Shown in pieces: positions 27,407-36,636 of a stretch of DNA of 64,000 nucleotides. Position numbers and translations under genes: made by a program. The notes under the pieces were generated by a model. The model made no database searches and had not been told where the DNA came from. It saw only the letters and a list, made by a program, of their open reading frames with translations. Positions within the stretch are counted from its first letter, which is position 1, and each line of letters opens with the position of its first letter. Location: positions 25,566 through 89,565 of the forward strand of contig CALMYL010000011.1 in assembly GCA_937873695.1 (NCBI GenBank), read 5' to 3'. This stretch comes from an uncultured Ignavibacteria bacterium (lineage in GTDB: Bacteria; Bacteroidota; Ignavibacteria; Tepidaquicellales; OLB5).

Positions 27407-28432
27407 TCAGTCACCTCCGCTTATGGTATTTATAACTGTGCCGAATTCACCTGCAGCCCAGCCTGTTTGTGCGTTGATAAAAAAGGAGCTTCTCAGGTAA
27501 TTCTGCGTTACCGGATTGCTTCTTGTAAACGTTTCGCCGCCATTCACAGTTTTAACTATTAATCCTTGATCTCCCGTAAGAAATCCTGTGGTTTCATTAA
27601 TAAAAAATACCGAAGTAAATTCACTGCTTATGGGTGAGTTTAACAGACTCCAGTTTGCGCCTTTGTTGGTAGTTTTTATTATTGTTCCGGCCTGTCCGCA
27701 TACATAACCGGTATTTGTATTTACAAATGAGATCGATTTTAATGTATAACTTGTTCCTGATGACAGCAGGATCCATGTAGTTCCAAAATTGCTGCTGTAC
27801 AGAAGTGTGCCGGCATCACCGCAGGTAAATGCTTCTCCTGCCGGACTTGCATATAGGCAGTACAATGCATTCTGTGTGCCTGTTACTGCAGGTGACCAAG
27901 TTACGCCTTCATCTGTGGTTTTTATTATTGTCCCTCCCGTTCCGCAGGAAACTGCGTTCTGTGTATCAAAAAATTTGATGTCATACAGGTAGCTGCTGCT
28001 GCCGGTTGGCAAATTGATCCAGTTCTCTCCGCCGTCAACAGTTTTGTTGATCTTTCCCCGGGAGCCTGCGACATATCCTGTTAGCGGATTCCTGAAATAG
28101 ACTGAATTGTAGCTGGAAGTATCATAAACATCCAAAGGTGTCCTGAACCAGTTATTCCCGCCATCTGTTGTTTTAATTAATTTGTTTGTATCATTCGGGA
28201 ATGAGTTTCCTACCGCATATCCTGTTAAAGCATCTGTGAAATAAAGAGCTTTTAGGTTATTAGTTATGTTAGTATTTTGAACGTTCCAGGTTATAAGCGG
28301 TTCTTCCGGTATTACGGGTGAATCGTTTTGTTTGCAGGAAAAAAGGATGAGAGAAAAACACAGAAATGCATGAGAAAATAATTTAAGAATGGGTGCAGGT
28401 GCAGCTTTACTCGGGATCTGATCTTCTTCCAT
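27407..28432 (-). CDS. Ycf48-like beta-propeller lipoprotein
   Basis: 341 residues. A short N-terminal region leads to the membrane segment FLCFSLILFSC, a good lipobox with Cys 34. Then come about six propeller blades with the repeating motif GYVxGxxGxIxKTTDGGxNW (for example GYVCGQAGTIIKTTNKGANW). This is the BNR/Ycf48 type (photosystem II stability factor-like), common as surface proteins in this phylum. No sorting domain. Function unknown; binding at the outer membrane is likely. Confidence 0.85.
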   Translation of the reverse strand: MEEDQIPSKAAPAPILKLFSHAFLCFSLILFSCKQNDSPVIPEEPLITWNVQNTNITNNLKALYFTDALTGYAVGNSFPNDTNKLIKTTDGGNNWFRTPLDVYDTSSYNSVYFRNPLTGYVAGSRGKINKTVDGGENWINLPTGSSSYLYDIKFFDTQNAVSCGTGGTIIKTTDEGVTWSPAVTGTQNALYCLYASPAGEAFTCGDAGTLLYSSNFGTTWILLSSGTSYTLKSISFVNTNTGYVCGQAGTIIKTTNKGANWSLLNSPISSEFTSVFFINETTGFLTGDQGLIVKTVNGGETFTRSNPVTQNYLRSSFFINAQTGWAAGEFGTVINTISGGD

Positions 28433-28592
28433 ATATTAATACAAATTAGCAATTTTGCAGCAAACTTTCAATTTAAATTCTTCAAGCATTTTGCACAGCA
28501 GATATGCAGAACTTTGAGTATGTAACTCTTGTTTTATTGATGATTAATGAATATATTTATACAACAAATTTTTTAAAATATCGGCTAAAAAA

Positions 28593-29111
28593 ATGAAAAA
28601 TCTAACTTCTGTATTAATTCTGCTCTTGCTGCTCTCATTTACTTCAATGAGTTTTGATTCAAAGGATGATTATTCAAATGAAAGCATCGGTAAAATTTCA
28701 GGGGCTTTCCTGGAAGGCAAACTTGATTTTGAAAACCCTGTAATGGTAGATGTAGATAAGGACGGAGATTTTGACGCCCTGAAGTTTGATAATGGCAATG
28801 TTTCTTATTATAAGAATTTAGGTACAAACGAGAATCCATCTTTTGTGCTGGAAAATGAAAATTATGAAACTTACAGCCGCACTTTTTTTATAGATCCTAA
28901 GATGCCCTATCCTATGTTCTTTGCTGATAAAGATGGCGATGGCGATATGGATATGTTTGTTGTGAAGGATAAACAATACAATAAGCAGCAGCAGAAATAT
29001 GAGTATAAAGTTTCAAACGCTGAAAACTCGATGGATCTAAGCACCGGAACCCTGATAACAATAATACTGGTATTGGTAATTGTGCTGCTTGTTCTTGCGA
29101 TAATAAGGTAA
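28593..29111 (+). CDS. Exported VCBS/FG-GAP-like protein with C-terminal membrane anchor
   Basis: 172 residues. The signal peptide is 1-21. Two Ca-binding-type loops are visible, DVDKDGDFDALKF near 53-65 and DKDGDGDMDMFVV near 111-123, each followed by a YYKN-like strand as in FG-GAP/VCBS repeats. The C-terminus is one membrane helix (TLITIILVLVIVLLVLAIIR). So it is a short surface or periplasmic domain held by a tail anchor, unusual for repeats normally found in long secreted proteins. TTG-N20-TATATTTA at 28529-28559 is a near-consensus promoter. Confidence 0.7.
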   Translation: MKNLTSVLILLLLLSFTSMSFDSKDDYSNESIGKISGAFLEGKLDFENPVMVDVDKDGDFDALKFDNGNVSYYKNLGTNENPSFVLENENYETYSRTFFIDPKMPYPMFFADKDGDGDMDMFVVKDKQYNKQQQKYEYKVSNAENSMDLSTGTLITIILVLVIVLLVLAIIR

Positions 29112-29138
29112 TATTTATGATATGATTTTAGATATAAA

Positions 29139-29171
29139 AAATGGGAGTGTCCGGCTCCCATTTGTTTTTTT
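29139..29171. terminator. Intrinsic terminator
   Basis: Perfect 9-bp stem AAATGGGAG (29139-29147)/CTCCCATTT (29155-29163), loop TGTCCGG, then GTTTTTTTT. It ends the 28593-29111 transcript and, with the A-run on its left, may also act on the convergent gene. Confidence 0.88.
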
Positions 29172-29185
29172 TGATTTATGGTTAT

Positions 29186-29608
29186 TTATTCAATAATTAC
29201 CTTTGAACTTTCCTGCACATCTGCAGAAGAAAGAACACAGGTATAATTTCCTTTATCCAGGTTTGTTGAATTGATATTTATTTCATAAGTTCCTGCCTTC
29301 AGGTTATTATATAAATAAGTTCTGATAAGATTATTGTTATTATCATAAAGACCTATCTTTACGAATGATACTTCAGGAAGCTCAAATTTTATCACATTCT
29401 GTGAATATTGATATATTCTGTAATTGGCATTGGTATTGATCCTGCTTTCAGTTCCGGCCACTGAACCATCCGGGAAATTGACTTCTTTGAATTGCTGAGC
29501 AAATAGAATATTTGTGTTCGCAAAAATGGACAAAGCGATCATCATTGCGAATGCAAGTATTATATTGAATTTTTGTAACCTTTTGTTTTTTAATTCCATT
29601 GATGACAT
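29186..29608 (-). CDS. Small exported protein made of a sorting-domain-like fold
   Basis: 140 residues. A hydrophobic signal segment lies at 13-37 (IILAFAMMIALSIFANTNILFAQ). The rest is a single Ig-like unit: IKFELPEVSFVKIGLYDNNNNLIRTYLYNNLKAGTYEININSTNLDKGNYTCVL. It has the strand order and the L-x-AGTYE...DKGxYxCxL pattern of T9SS type A sorting or FlgD Ig-like domains, but with no cargo domain before it and no YQNYPNPFNP lead-in. Role unknown. Confidence 0.65.
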   Translation of the reverse strand: MSSMELKNKRLQKFNIILAFAMMIALSIFANTNILFAQQFKEVNFPDGSVAGTESRINTNANYRIYQYSQNVIKFELPEVSFVKIGLYDNNNNLIRTYLYNNLKAGTYEININSTNLDKGNYTCVLSSADVQESSKVIIE

Positions 29609-29732
29609 TTATAACTCCATAATTGTTAAATTACCATAAATACACTACATAAAAATATTATCTATCTACCCTGATTTCAATACCTTGTATGGGGTATAGT
29701 TTGCATAAGTATGTTGTTTTTATGTATTTTCA

Positions 29733-29763
29733 TTGAGTTTTTTGCATATAAATGATATATTCG
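29733..29763 (+). promoter_or_regulatory. Bacteroidota-type sigma-A promoter for proS
   Basis: TTG at 29733-29735, a 20-base spacer, TATATTCG at 29756-29763 (one mismatch to TAnnTTTG), 21 bases upstream of the proS ATG. Confidence 0.6.
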
Positions 29764-29784
29764 TAAAAATTCACTAAAGAAAAG

Positions 29785-31509
29785 ATGAAATTCAGCCAGT
29801 ATTTTTTACCCACATTAAAGGAAGTACCCTCAGATTCAGTGATTCCCTCACATATTTTGATGGTTCGCTCAGGTATGATAAGACAGCTGACTTCCGGAGT
29901 ATATTCTTATTTACCGCTTGGATTAAGGGTTTTTAAGAAGGTTGAAAAAATAGTCAGGGAAGAAATGAATGCTATTGGCGGGTGTGAGTTTTATTTGCCG
30001 GCTCTTTCGCCAAATGAGTTGTGGGCCGAAACCGGCCGACTTGAAGATTATGGAGATGACATATTCAGGATAAAGAACCGCGAACTGGTGCTGGCGCCTA
30101 CGCATGAGGAAGTTTTCACTTCAATTGCCAAGCCCAATCTAATATCATATAAGCAGCTTCCGCAGATTTGGTATCAGATACAGACGAAATTCCGCAATGA
30201 ACCCAGGCCCCGAGGGGGCGTTCTTAGAGGCAGGCAGTTCACAATGAAGGACGCATACTCATTTGACACAACATGGGAGGGATTGGATGGATCATACGAT
30301 AAACATGCGCAGGCATACAGAAATATTTTCACAAGGTGCGGATTGAGGTTTTTTACCGTATCAGCATTCAGCGGGGCAATGGGCGGAAGTGAATCTGAAG
30401 AATTTATGGTTGAAGCAGAGGCGGGTGAAGATACTGTTGTGCTGAGCAGCGATAATAAATATGCCTCAAATATTGAAGTTGCAGTTTCGCACTCAGAACT
30501 AATCGGGAGAATGAATACAGACCTGCCGCTGGAAGAATTTTACACTCCCGATATTAAGAGCATAGATGAACTTGCCGGATTTCTTGGCATTACAGACAGA
30601 TCAAGGCTGGCAAAATCAAGGTTATTTGTTGTTCCATCGAAGTCAGAACGTAAAAAAGATGACTATGTTCTGGCTCTGGTTTGCGGTGATGATGAGTTCA
30701 GCGAAACAAAACTAGCGAATAAGTTTGCAGGTATAAGACCCGGTCACCCTGAAGAACTGCTTGATATAGCGGGCGCAGATGCCGGTTATATAGGTCCGGT
30801 AAATTTCCGCAATAAGGATGTGAAAATAATCGCAGATCTGAGATTAAGTGATGCTGATGAACTGATCAGCGGGGCATGCAGGAATGATTATCACATAAAA
30901 AATATCGATCTTAAGCGCGATGTACCGGGGATTACTTATATGGATATCAGGACGGTTAAAGATGGTGAAAAGACATATGATCAAAGCGCAAACTTACGGA
31001 TGACCAAAGCAATAGAAGTTGGCCACATATTTAAGCTTGGTACAAGGTATGCCGAAGCGCTTGGGGCAAAATACCTTGATGTTAACGGGAAGGAAAATGT
31101 TATTATAATGGGAAGTTACGGGATCGGTATAGAGCGTATTGCTGCCGCCTATATTGAACAGAATCATGACAAAGATGGTATTGTATGGAGCGGTGAGATC
31201 TCACCATTTGATATCCACCTGGTAAGTGTTAACAAAAAATCAGACCCTGTAAAGGAAGCAGCTCAGAAATTGTATGAAGAACTATCCGGAATGGGTTACG
31301 AAGTATTATTTGATGACAGGGATGATATAAGCCCGGGCGTGAAATTCAAAGATGCAGATCTTATCGGAATTCCCATTCAGCTTGTAGTTAGTGATAAAAA
31401 CATGAAGAATGATGAAATTGAAGTAAAATTCAGAAAAACCGGTGAACGTGAAAGGATAAAGAGGGAACTTATGCTTGAAGCAATTCCGGATTTAATGGCA
31501 AAGTTATAA
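29785..31509 (+). CDS. proS: Prolyl-tRNA synthetase (bacterial type)
   Basis: Class II synthetase charging tRNA-Pro, 574 residues. Motif 1 region RQLTSGVYSYLPLGLRVFKKVE, motif 2 RNEPRPRGGVLRGRQFTMKDAYSF, motif 3 GSYGIGIERIAAA. The region about 230-380 holds the YbaK-like editing insertion typical of the long bacterial form, and the C-terminal anticodon-binding domain begins near 475. ATG 21 bases after a recognisable promoter. Confidence 0.97.
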   Translation: MKFSQYFLPTLKEVPSDSVIPSHILMVRSGMIRQLTSGVYSYLPLGLRVFKKVEKIVREEMNAIGGCEFYLPALSPNELWAETGRLEDYGDDIFRIKNRELVLAPTHEEVFTSIAKPNLISYKQLPQIWYQIQTKFRNEPRPRGGVLRGRQFTMKDAYSFDTTWEGLDGSYDKHAQAYRNIFTRCGLRFFTVSAFSGAMGGSESEEFMVEAEAGEDTVVLSSDNKYASNIEVAVSHSELIGRMNTDLPLEEFYTPDIKSIDELAGFLGITDRSRLAKSRLFVVPSKSERKKDDYVLALVCGDDEFSETKLANKFAGIRPGHPEELLDIAGADAGYIGPVNFRNKDVKIIADLRLSDADELISGACRNDYHIKNIDLKRDVPGITYMDIRTVKDGEKTYDQSANLRMTKAIEVGHIFKLGTRYAEALGAKYLDVNGKENVIIMGSYGIGIERIAAAYIEQNHDKDGIVWSGEISPFDIHLVSVNKKSDPVKEAAQKLYEELSGMGYEVLFDDRDDISPGVKFKDADLIGIPIQLVVSDKNMKNDEIEVKFRKTGERERIKRELMLEAIPDLMAKL

Positions 31510-31645
31510 TATTGCTAATTAATCAAAAAATTGTAATTTTACGCCTGATTCAGGTAAACTCAACAATCAATAATTCCACAAGAAAGTAAATACAACTCTA
31601 TAGCTAAAAGTTTATACCATTCTATTTTAAACTAAATTTATATTT

Positions 31646-33220
31646 TTGGGCTTAAGTTTATCTAACAGGCAGCTTTTTTTATTCGGGCTTGTAGTTATAA
31701 TTGCAGGAGCTGTTTTTGGAGGCGTCAGCCTGACGTATCCCTTTGGTAGAGACCAGGCAATTTATGCGTACGCCGGAAAACTGCTGCTTGAAGGAAAGAT
31801 GAACTACCTTCATGTATTTGATCTTAAGCCCCCGGGAATTCATTTCCTCTTCGCTTTTATCCAGTTTGTTTCAGGTGAATCCATGCTCAATGCAAGGATC
31901 TTTGATATTGCATGGCAGGTTATAACTGGATTTGTATTATTTCTGATTTCAATCAGGCTCACTAAGCAGAAATATTTATCCCTTCTTTCTTCTCTAATAT
32001 ACCTGTTCCTTTACTACAGGCAGGATTACTGGCATACTTTGCAGGCAGATGGTTCATTAAATCTTTTGTTTGCTCTGGTTATACTTTTGCTGCTTTCAAG
32101 TTATGAGCAACATTCATTTGTAAAGATATTTTTTGCCGGCGTATTATTTGCTCTTGCCTTAATATTCAAATATACTATAATTTCCTTTGTTCCATTGCTG
32201 TTTCTTGTGTTTCTTCTGGATAGAAAAAGCCTGTTTTCCATCAGAGTCAAAAATGCAGTAATTTTTACTTTTGGACTAATGATAACCGGTGGAGCGATGG
32301 TTTTGTTTTATTATTTCAGTGGTGCGCTGAGCGCTTTCTGGGATATTCAGTTCACACAGACTCCACTTTACACAAAGATTGCATATGAAACTGAAACCAA
32401 AGGATACATTGCCAGCCAGCTCGTGAAGTTATTTACTTACTCGGTCTATAGCCCGCTGATAGTACTTTCAGTTTTTGCTTTTCTGTTCGTGAGCTTCAGG
32501 AAAAAATTTGAATTCCCGAATTTACTTCTCTTCATATGGATATTTTCATCTCTGTTCAGCCTTATCATACAATGGAAATTCTATTATTATCACTTTCTTG
32601 TAATTATTCCTGCACTTTCGGCAGGTGCTGTTTTTGCTTTGTCGAAGATAAAAGATATTCTGAAAAACAGGAATATCCTTTATATGTTTTTTGTGGCAGC
32701 ATTTTCAGCAGGATTGTTTGTTTTTGCGGTAAAACCATATTTATCCGGATATCCTCTACTGATAAGTTATTTATCGGGAAATGAAGATCTGGAGAGTGCA
32801 TATATAAAGAATGGCTTTACAGCAGATTCAGTATTTATGATAGGTAAGACCCTGAAAGCAGCTGAGATAGTGAAGAATGAAACAAACATTGATGATGGAA
32901 TTTTTGTATGGGGATTTGATCCTCTCATTTATTACCTTTCAGGAAGAAAGTGTGTTTCAAGGTTTATTTATAATTTTCCTTTATTGTGGAAAGGAGAAAA
33001 TTCCTCTTTTAAAAGGGAGTTTCTGAATGAAATTGAAAGAAAGAATCCTAAATTGATTATTGTAGCCTCAAATGACCCATTGTATTTTATTTCTGGATAC
33101 GATGAAGATTCAAAGAAACTTATTAAGCGATTTCCTGAATTCGATTCATTCCTTAGTTCTAAATATGAGTTTCTGGATATTGCCGGAGATTACGAGGTGT
33201 ATGAATTAAAGAAATGGTAA
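31646..33220 (+). CDS. GT39-like membrane glycosyltransferase
   Basis: 524 residues with about ten or more hydrophobic helices. A first extracytoplasmic loop holds TYPFGRDQAIYAYAGKLLLEGKMNYLHVFDLKPPG. The acidic residue (D) in this loop and the DLKPPG motif are typical of the ArnT/PMT (GT39, GT-C fold) superfamily using polyprenyl-phosphate sugars. A soluble C-terminal region from about 405 contains DDGIFVWGFDPLIYYLSGR, as in related mannosyltransferase-like proteins. Acceptor unknown. TTG start; the end overlaps maf by 7 bases. Confidence 0.82.
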   Translation: MGLSLSNRQLFLFGLVVIIAGAVFGGVSLTYPFGRDQAIYAYAGKLLLEGKMNYLHVFDLKPPGIHFLFAFIQFVSGESMLNARIFDIAWQVITGFVLFLISIRLTKQKYLSLLSSLIYLFLYYRQDYWHTLQADGSLNLLFALVILLLLSSYEQHSFVKIFFAGVLFALALIFKYTIISFVPLLFLVFLLDRKSLFSIRVKNAVIFTFGLMITGGAMVLFYYFSGALSAFWDIQFTQTPLYTKIAYETETKGYIASQLVKLFTYSVYSPLIVLSVFAFLFVSFRKKFEFPNLLLFIWIFSSLFSLIIQWKFYYYHFLVIIPALSAGAVFALSKIKDILKNRNILYMFFVAAFSAGLFVFAVKPYLSGYPLLISYLSGNEDLESAYIKNGFTADSVFMIGKTLKAAEIVKNETNIDDGIFVWGFDPLIYYLSGRKCVSRFIYNFPLLWKGENSSFKREFLNEIERKNPKLIIVASNDPLYFISGYDEDSKKLIKRFPEFDSFLSSKYEFLDIAGDYEVYELKKW

Positions 33221-33813
33221 AAAATAAGAAAATAATCCTCGCTTCGGCTTCACCCAGAAGAAAATTGCTTTTAAATGCATTATTAAAGAATTTTGGATTG
33301 AAGTTTGATGTAATACAAGCTAATATTGTTGAATATATACCTGAAAAAGTCAAAAATTATGGCAAATTTGCAGCTGATTTGGCTGAGCTTAAAGCGCTTG
33401 AAGTTGCCGTAAACAATAATGGATTAATTATAGCAGCTGATACCATCGTAGTTTTCAACGGAAGGATTCTGGGGAAACCGTCATCACCCTCAGAAGCTGT
33501 GAAAATGCTGAATACTCTGAGCGGAAATCAACACAGAGTATATACTGGTTTAGTAGTTTTTGATACGGAAGGCGATAAGTTATATAAAACATTTGAAGTT
33601 ACTTCTGTTAAGTTCAGGAAGATCCAGCGTAAAGAGATCAATTTTTATGTGAAATCCGGTTCACCTCTGGATAAAGCGGGGGCATACGGGATCCAGGATG
33701 ATTTTGGAAGTACTTTTGTGGAGAAGATAAACGGTGATTACTTTAATGTTGTTGGATTGCCGGTTTATAAACTTTATGATGCATTGAGTGATTTTATAAA
33801 ATTGATAAATTGA
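33214..33813 (+). CDS. maf: Maf-like nucleoside triphosphate pyrophosphatase
   Basis: House-cleaning pyrophosphatase of 199 residues. N-terminal ASASPRRKLLL (phosphate loop), AADTIVVFNGRILGKP, LSGNQHRVYTGL, SGSPLDKAGAYGIQD and GDYFNVVGLP are the Maf motifs in order. By family these enzymes hydrolyse dTTP/UTP or modified nucleotides. It overlaps the preceding gene by 7 bases and directly abuts the next gene (TGA then TTG). Confidence 0.93.
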   Translation: MVKNKKIILASASPRRKLLLNALLKNFGLKFDVIQANIVEYIPEKVKNYGKFAADLAELKALEVAVNNNGLIIAADTIVVFNGRILGKPSSPSEAVKMLNTLSGNQHRVYTGLVVFDTEGDKLYKTFEVTSVKFRKIQRKEINFYVKSGSPLDKAGAYGIQDDFGSTFVEKINGDYFNVVGLPVYKLYDALSDFIKLIN

Positions 33814-34788
33814 TTGTACCAGAAGTATAAAAAAAAGATAATATTTTCGGTGGTTTTAGGGGCTGTAGTGTTCCTTGGGTTGAGCATTTATGCAAATTTT
33901 GAAGAATTGATGGAGGCGTTTGCCTTGTACAACTGGATCATGTTTCCGGTTATTTTGATTCTTTCGCTGTGTAATTATTGTTTCAGATTTTTGCGGTGGG
34001 AATATTATACAAAAGTGCTGGATATTAAAATTGACAGAAAAATGAGCTTTGTGATCTTCCTTTCATCATTTATTATGTCAGTTACTCCGGGTAAAATAGG
34101 CGAAGTGTTTAAATCTTATTTACTTAAAGAACAAAATGGTACACCCGTAAGCAAGAGTGCGCCCATTGTTTTTGCAGAGAGAATTACTGATTTTCTCTCG
34201 CTGGTTCTGCTGAGTTTGACTGGTGCGCTTATGTTTGGTTATGGTACAAATCTGATTATTGGGTTCGGGCTTCTGTTTGTATTGACAGTTTTTGTCATAA
34301 GCAATAAAAAACTTTCATACGCAATAATAGGTCTGCTTGAAAAGATCAGTTTTATTTCCAGAAAATCACACAAAATTCATACCGCTTATGACAGCATATA
34401 TCAAATGGTAAAATTTAAGGAATTAATAATAACCATAATTTTGAGTATTTTTGCCTGGTCATTTGAATGTTTGAGTTTTTACCTGGTTATAAACGGTTTC
34501 AGTGTCTTTGGGGCGCCGCATATTGATATTTTTATAGCTACTTTTGTATATGGCTTTGCTACTATCGCTGGCGCCGCGACAATGCTTCCGGGCGGATTAG
34601 GGGCAACTGACGCAAGTATAACCGGTTTACTGGTTCTTCTTGCAATTCCAAAGAGTGTTTCAGTAGCGGCTACTTTGATCATAAGGGCAGCTACATTGTG
34701 GTTTGCCGTAATTGTTGGAATTGCGGCAGTTATGATTTATCAGAAGATATCTCATAAAAATATTAACGAAATTGTTTTGGAATCATAA
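33814..34788 (+). CDS. UPF0104/AglD-MprF-like membrane protein
   Basis: 324 residues with about eight hydrophobic helices. Motifs of the lysylphosphatidylglycerol synthase membrane domain family are present: FRFLRWEYYTKVL, FIMSVTPGKIGEVFKSYLL, VFAERITDFLSLVLLS and MLPGGLGATDASITGLL. Members act as flippases or in lipid-linked glycan work; here only the membrane domain is present, without the aminoacyl-transferase part of MprF. TTG start with zero spacing after maf. Confidence 0.85.
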   Translation: MYQKYKKKIIFSVVLGAVVFLGLSIYANFEELMEAFALYNWIMFPVILILSLCNYCFRFLRWEYYTKVLDIKIDRKMSFVIFLSSFIMSVTPGKIGEVFKSYLLKEQNGTPVSKSAPIVFAERITDFLSLVLLSLTGALMFGYGTNLIIGFGLLFVLTVFVISNKKLSYAIIGLLEKISFISRKSHKIHTAYDSIYQMVKFKELIITIILSIFAWSFECLSFYLVINGFSVFGAPHIDIFIATFVYGFATIAGAATMLPGGLGATDASITGLLVLLAIPKSVSVAATLIIRAATLWFAVIVGIAAVMIYQKISHKNINEIVLES

Positions 34789-34800
34789 CAATTATATATT

Positions 34801-35214
34801 ATGGAAAGAAAAATACGTGTAATTATCGCTAAAGCCGGTCTTGACGGCCACGATAGGGGTGCGAAAGTAATTGCAGCTGCATTCAGGGATGCAGGAATTG
34901 AAGTGATTTATTTAGGCTTAAGGCAAACCCCTGAAATGATAGTGGAAGCAGCCCTTCAGGAAGATGCAGACGCTATTGGAATAAGTATTCTAAGCGGGGC
35001 TCACATGACTGTATTCAGGAAGATACTTGACACCATGAAAACAAAACAGGTGGATAATGTACTGCTTTTTGGCGGTGGTATAATTCCTAAAGAGGATATT
35101 GATAAGCTAAAGGCTATCGGCGTGGGAGAGTTGTTTACACCGGGGACTCCCACAACTGAGACTATTGAATATGTAAAAAACTGGGTAGCAGAACACAGGA
35201 AACTTGAAGTTTAA
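34801..35214 (+). CDS. Cobalamin-binding subunit, methylmalonyl-CoA mutase C-terminal type
   Basis: 137 residues forming just the B12-binding Rossmann domain. The DxHxxG motif is D15-G-H17-D-R-G20, with H17 as the cobalt ligand. GISILSGAH and LLFGGGIIP supply the rest of the corrinoid pocket. In split methylmalonyl-CoA mutases this is the small subunit; the catalytic large subunit and the MeaB chaperone are not in the window. A role in propionyl-CoA/succinyl-CoA interconversion is inferred. Confidence 0.92.
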   Translation: MERKIRVIIAKAGLDGHDRGAKVIAAAFRDAGIEVIYLGLRQTPEMIVEAALQEDADAIGISILSGAHMTVFRKILDTMKTKQVDNVLLFGGGIIPKEDIDKLKAIGVGELFTPGTPTTETIEYVKNWVAEHRKLEV

Positions 35215-35239
35215 GAACAATTATTAATTAATATCAGAA

Positions 35240-36634
35240 ATGGCAATCAAATTTGGTACTGATGGCTGGAGAGCAGTCATTGCAGATGAATATACTTTTG
35301 ATAATTTAAGAAAGATATCTAAGGCAACGGCAATAGCTTTTGAAGGTCACCCAAAGATAAAAAACGGAATAGTTATCGGCTATGATACAAGGTTCCTTTC
35401 TAAGGAATTTTCCGAATGCGCTGCAGAAGTTTTCGCAAATCACGGCGTGAAGGTATTCCTTACCGATTCCTTTGTAACTACCCCAACAGTATCTCTTTTG
35501 AGCAGAGATAAAAATCTGGCTTACGGAGTTATGATCACATCTTCACATAATCCTGCAAAATATAACGGCTTTAAACTGAAAGACGAATTCGGCGGCTCAA
35601 TGGGGCCGATTCATCTGAATGTTATTGAAGAAAGGCTGAAAGATTCCGATAGTTTTGACTACGGCAGCGGTACGCTTGTTGAATTCATAAATTCGGGCAA
35701 AATTGAATATATAAAAGGTAAGGAATATTACAGGAAAACTTTAGAAGAAAAAATAGAAACCACAAAGATAAACTCATCCGGAATAAAGATCATTTATGAC
35801 GCAATGTATGGTTCCGGTCAGGGAATGATGGAGGGTATTATTAATTTTACCGCGCTTCGCAGTGAGGTGAATCCCTCATTCGGTGGTTCAAGTCCGGAAC
35901 CCGTAAGGAAGAATCTGGATCTTATATCCTCCGAGATCAAAAATGGCAGTTATGATATTGGTATTGTTACCGATGGTGACGCTGATAGAATAGCTATTTT
36001 TGATGAGAATGGTGAGTTTGTTGATGCCCAGAAAACATTTGCTCTGCTGCTTACTTACATGGTGGAAAATAAAAAAATGACCGGCGGCGTTGTGAGAGGA
36101 TTTTCCTCAAGTGATGTTATAAAAGAAATATGCGATGAGTATGGTCTAAAGCTTTATACTGTGCCTATCGGTTTTAAGTATATCAGTGAGTTGATGATAA
36201 AAGAGGATATTCTCATTGGCGCAGAAGAAAGCGGCGGCATAGGTTTAAAGCATCATTTGCCTGAACGTGACGGAATCTTTAATGGTATGATGTTTTCTGA
36301 GATGCTTGCGGTTAAAAAGAAAAAAATGAGCGAGTTGATTTCTGAAATTGAAAAGAAGTATGGTAAGTATTATTACAAAAGGATTGACCAGCATCTTTCA
36401 AGCAATGAGCTTAAATCCGAATTGATTGAGCTTACAAAGGGATTGAAAGAAGTTGCGGGACTTAAAGTCATTGGGCAGGATACGCTGGATGGCTGCAAAC
36501 TGCTGTTTGAAAACGGTTGGCTTTTAGTCAGAGCCTCGGGAACCGAACCATTGCTGAGGATTTATACGGAAACCACAGGTGAAAACAAAACCGAAGAAAT
36601 ATTAAGTGATATTAAAAAGAAGTTTAAACTATAA
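35240..36634 (+). CDS. Phosphoglucomutase/phosphomannomutase family protein
   Basis: Alpha-D-phosphohexomutase of 464 residues. The phosphoserine is S102 in TSSHNP, the Mg-binding loop is DGDADR at 245-250, the sugar-binding GAEESGG lies near 330, and the phosphate-binding RASGTEPLLRIYTE is close to the C-terminus. It interconverts hexose-1- and -6-phosphates, supplying NDP-sugar synthesis. The polysaccharide export gene starts 2 bases downstream, so it is the first gene of that locus. Confidence 0.93.
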   Translation: MAIKFGTDGWRAVIADEYTFDNLRKISKATAIAFEGHPKIKNGIVIGYDTRFLSKEFSECAAEVFANHGVKVFLTDSFVTTPTVSLLSRDKNLAYGVMITSSHNPAKYNGFKLKDEFGGSMGPIHLNVIEERLKDSDSFDYGSGTLVEFINSGKIEYIKGKEYYRKTLEEKIETTKINSSGIKIIYDAMYGSGQGMMEGIINFTALRSEVNPSFGGSSPEPVRKNLDLISSEIKNGSYDIGIVTDGDADRIAIFDENGEFVDAQKTFALLLTYMVENKKMTGGVVRGFSSSDVIKEICDEYGLKLYTVPIGFKYISELMIKEDILIGAEESGGIGLKHHLPERDGIFNGMMFSEMLAVKKKKMSELISEIEKKYGKYYYKRIDQHLSSNELKSELIELTKGLKEVAGLKVIGQDTLDGCKLLFENGWLLVRASGTEPLLRIYTETTGENKTEEILSDIKKKFKL

Positions 36635-36636
36635 GA

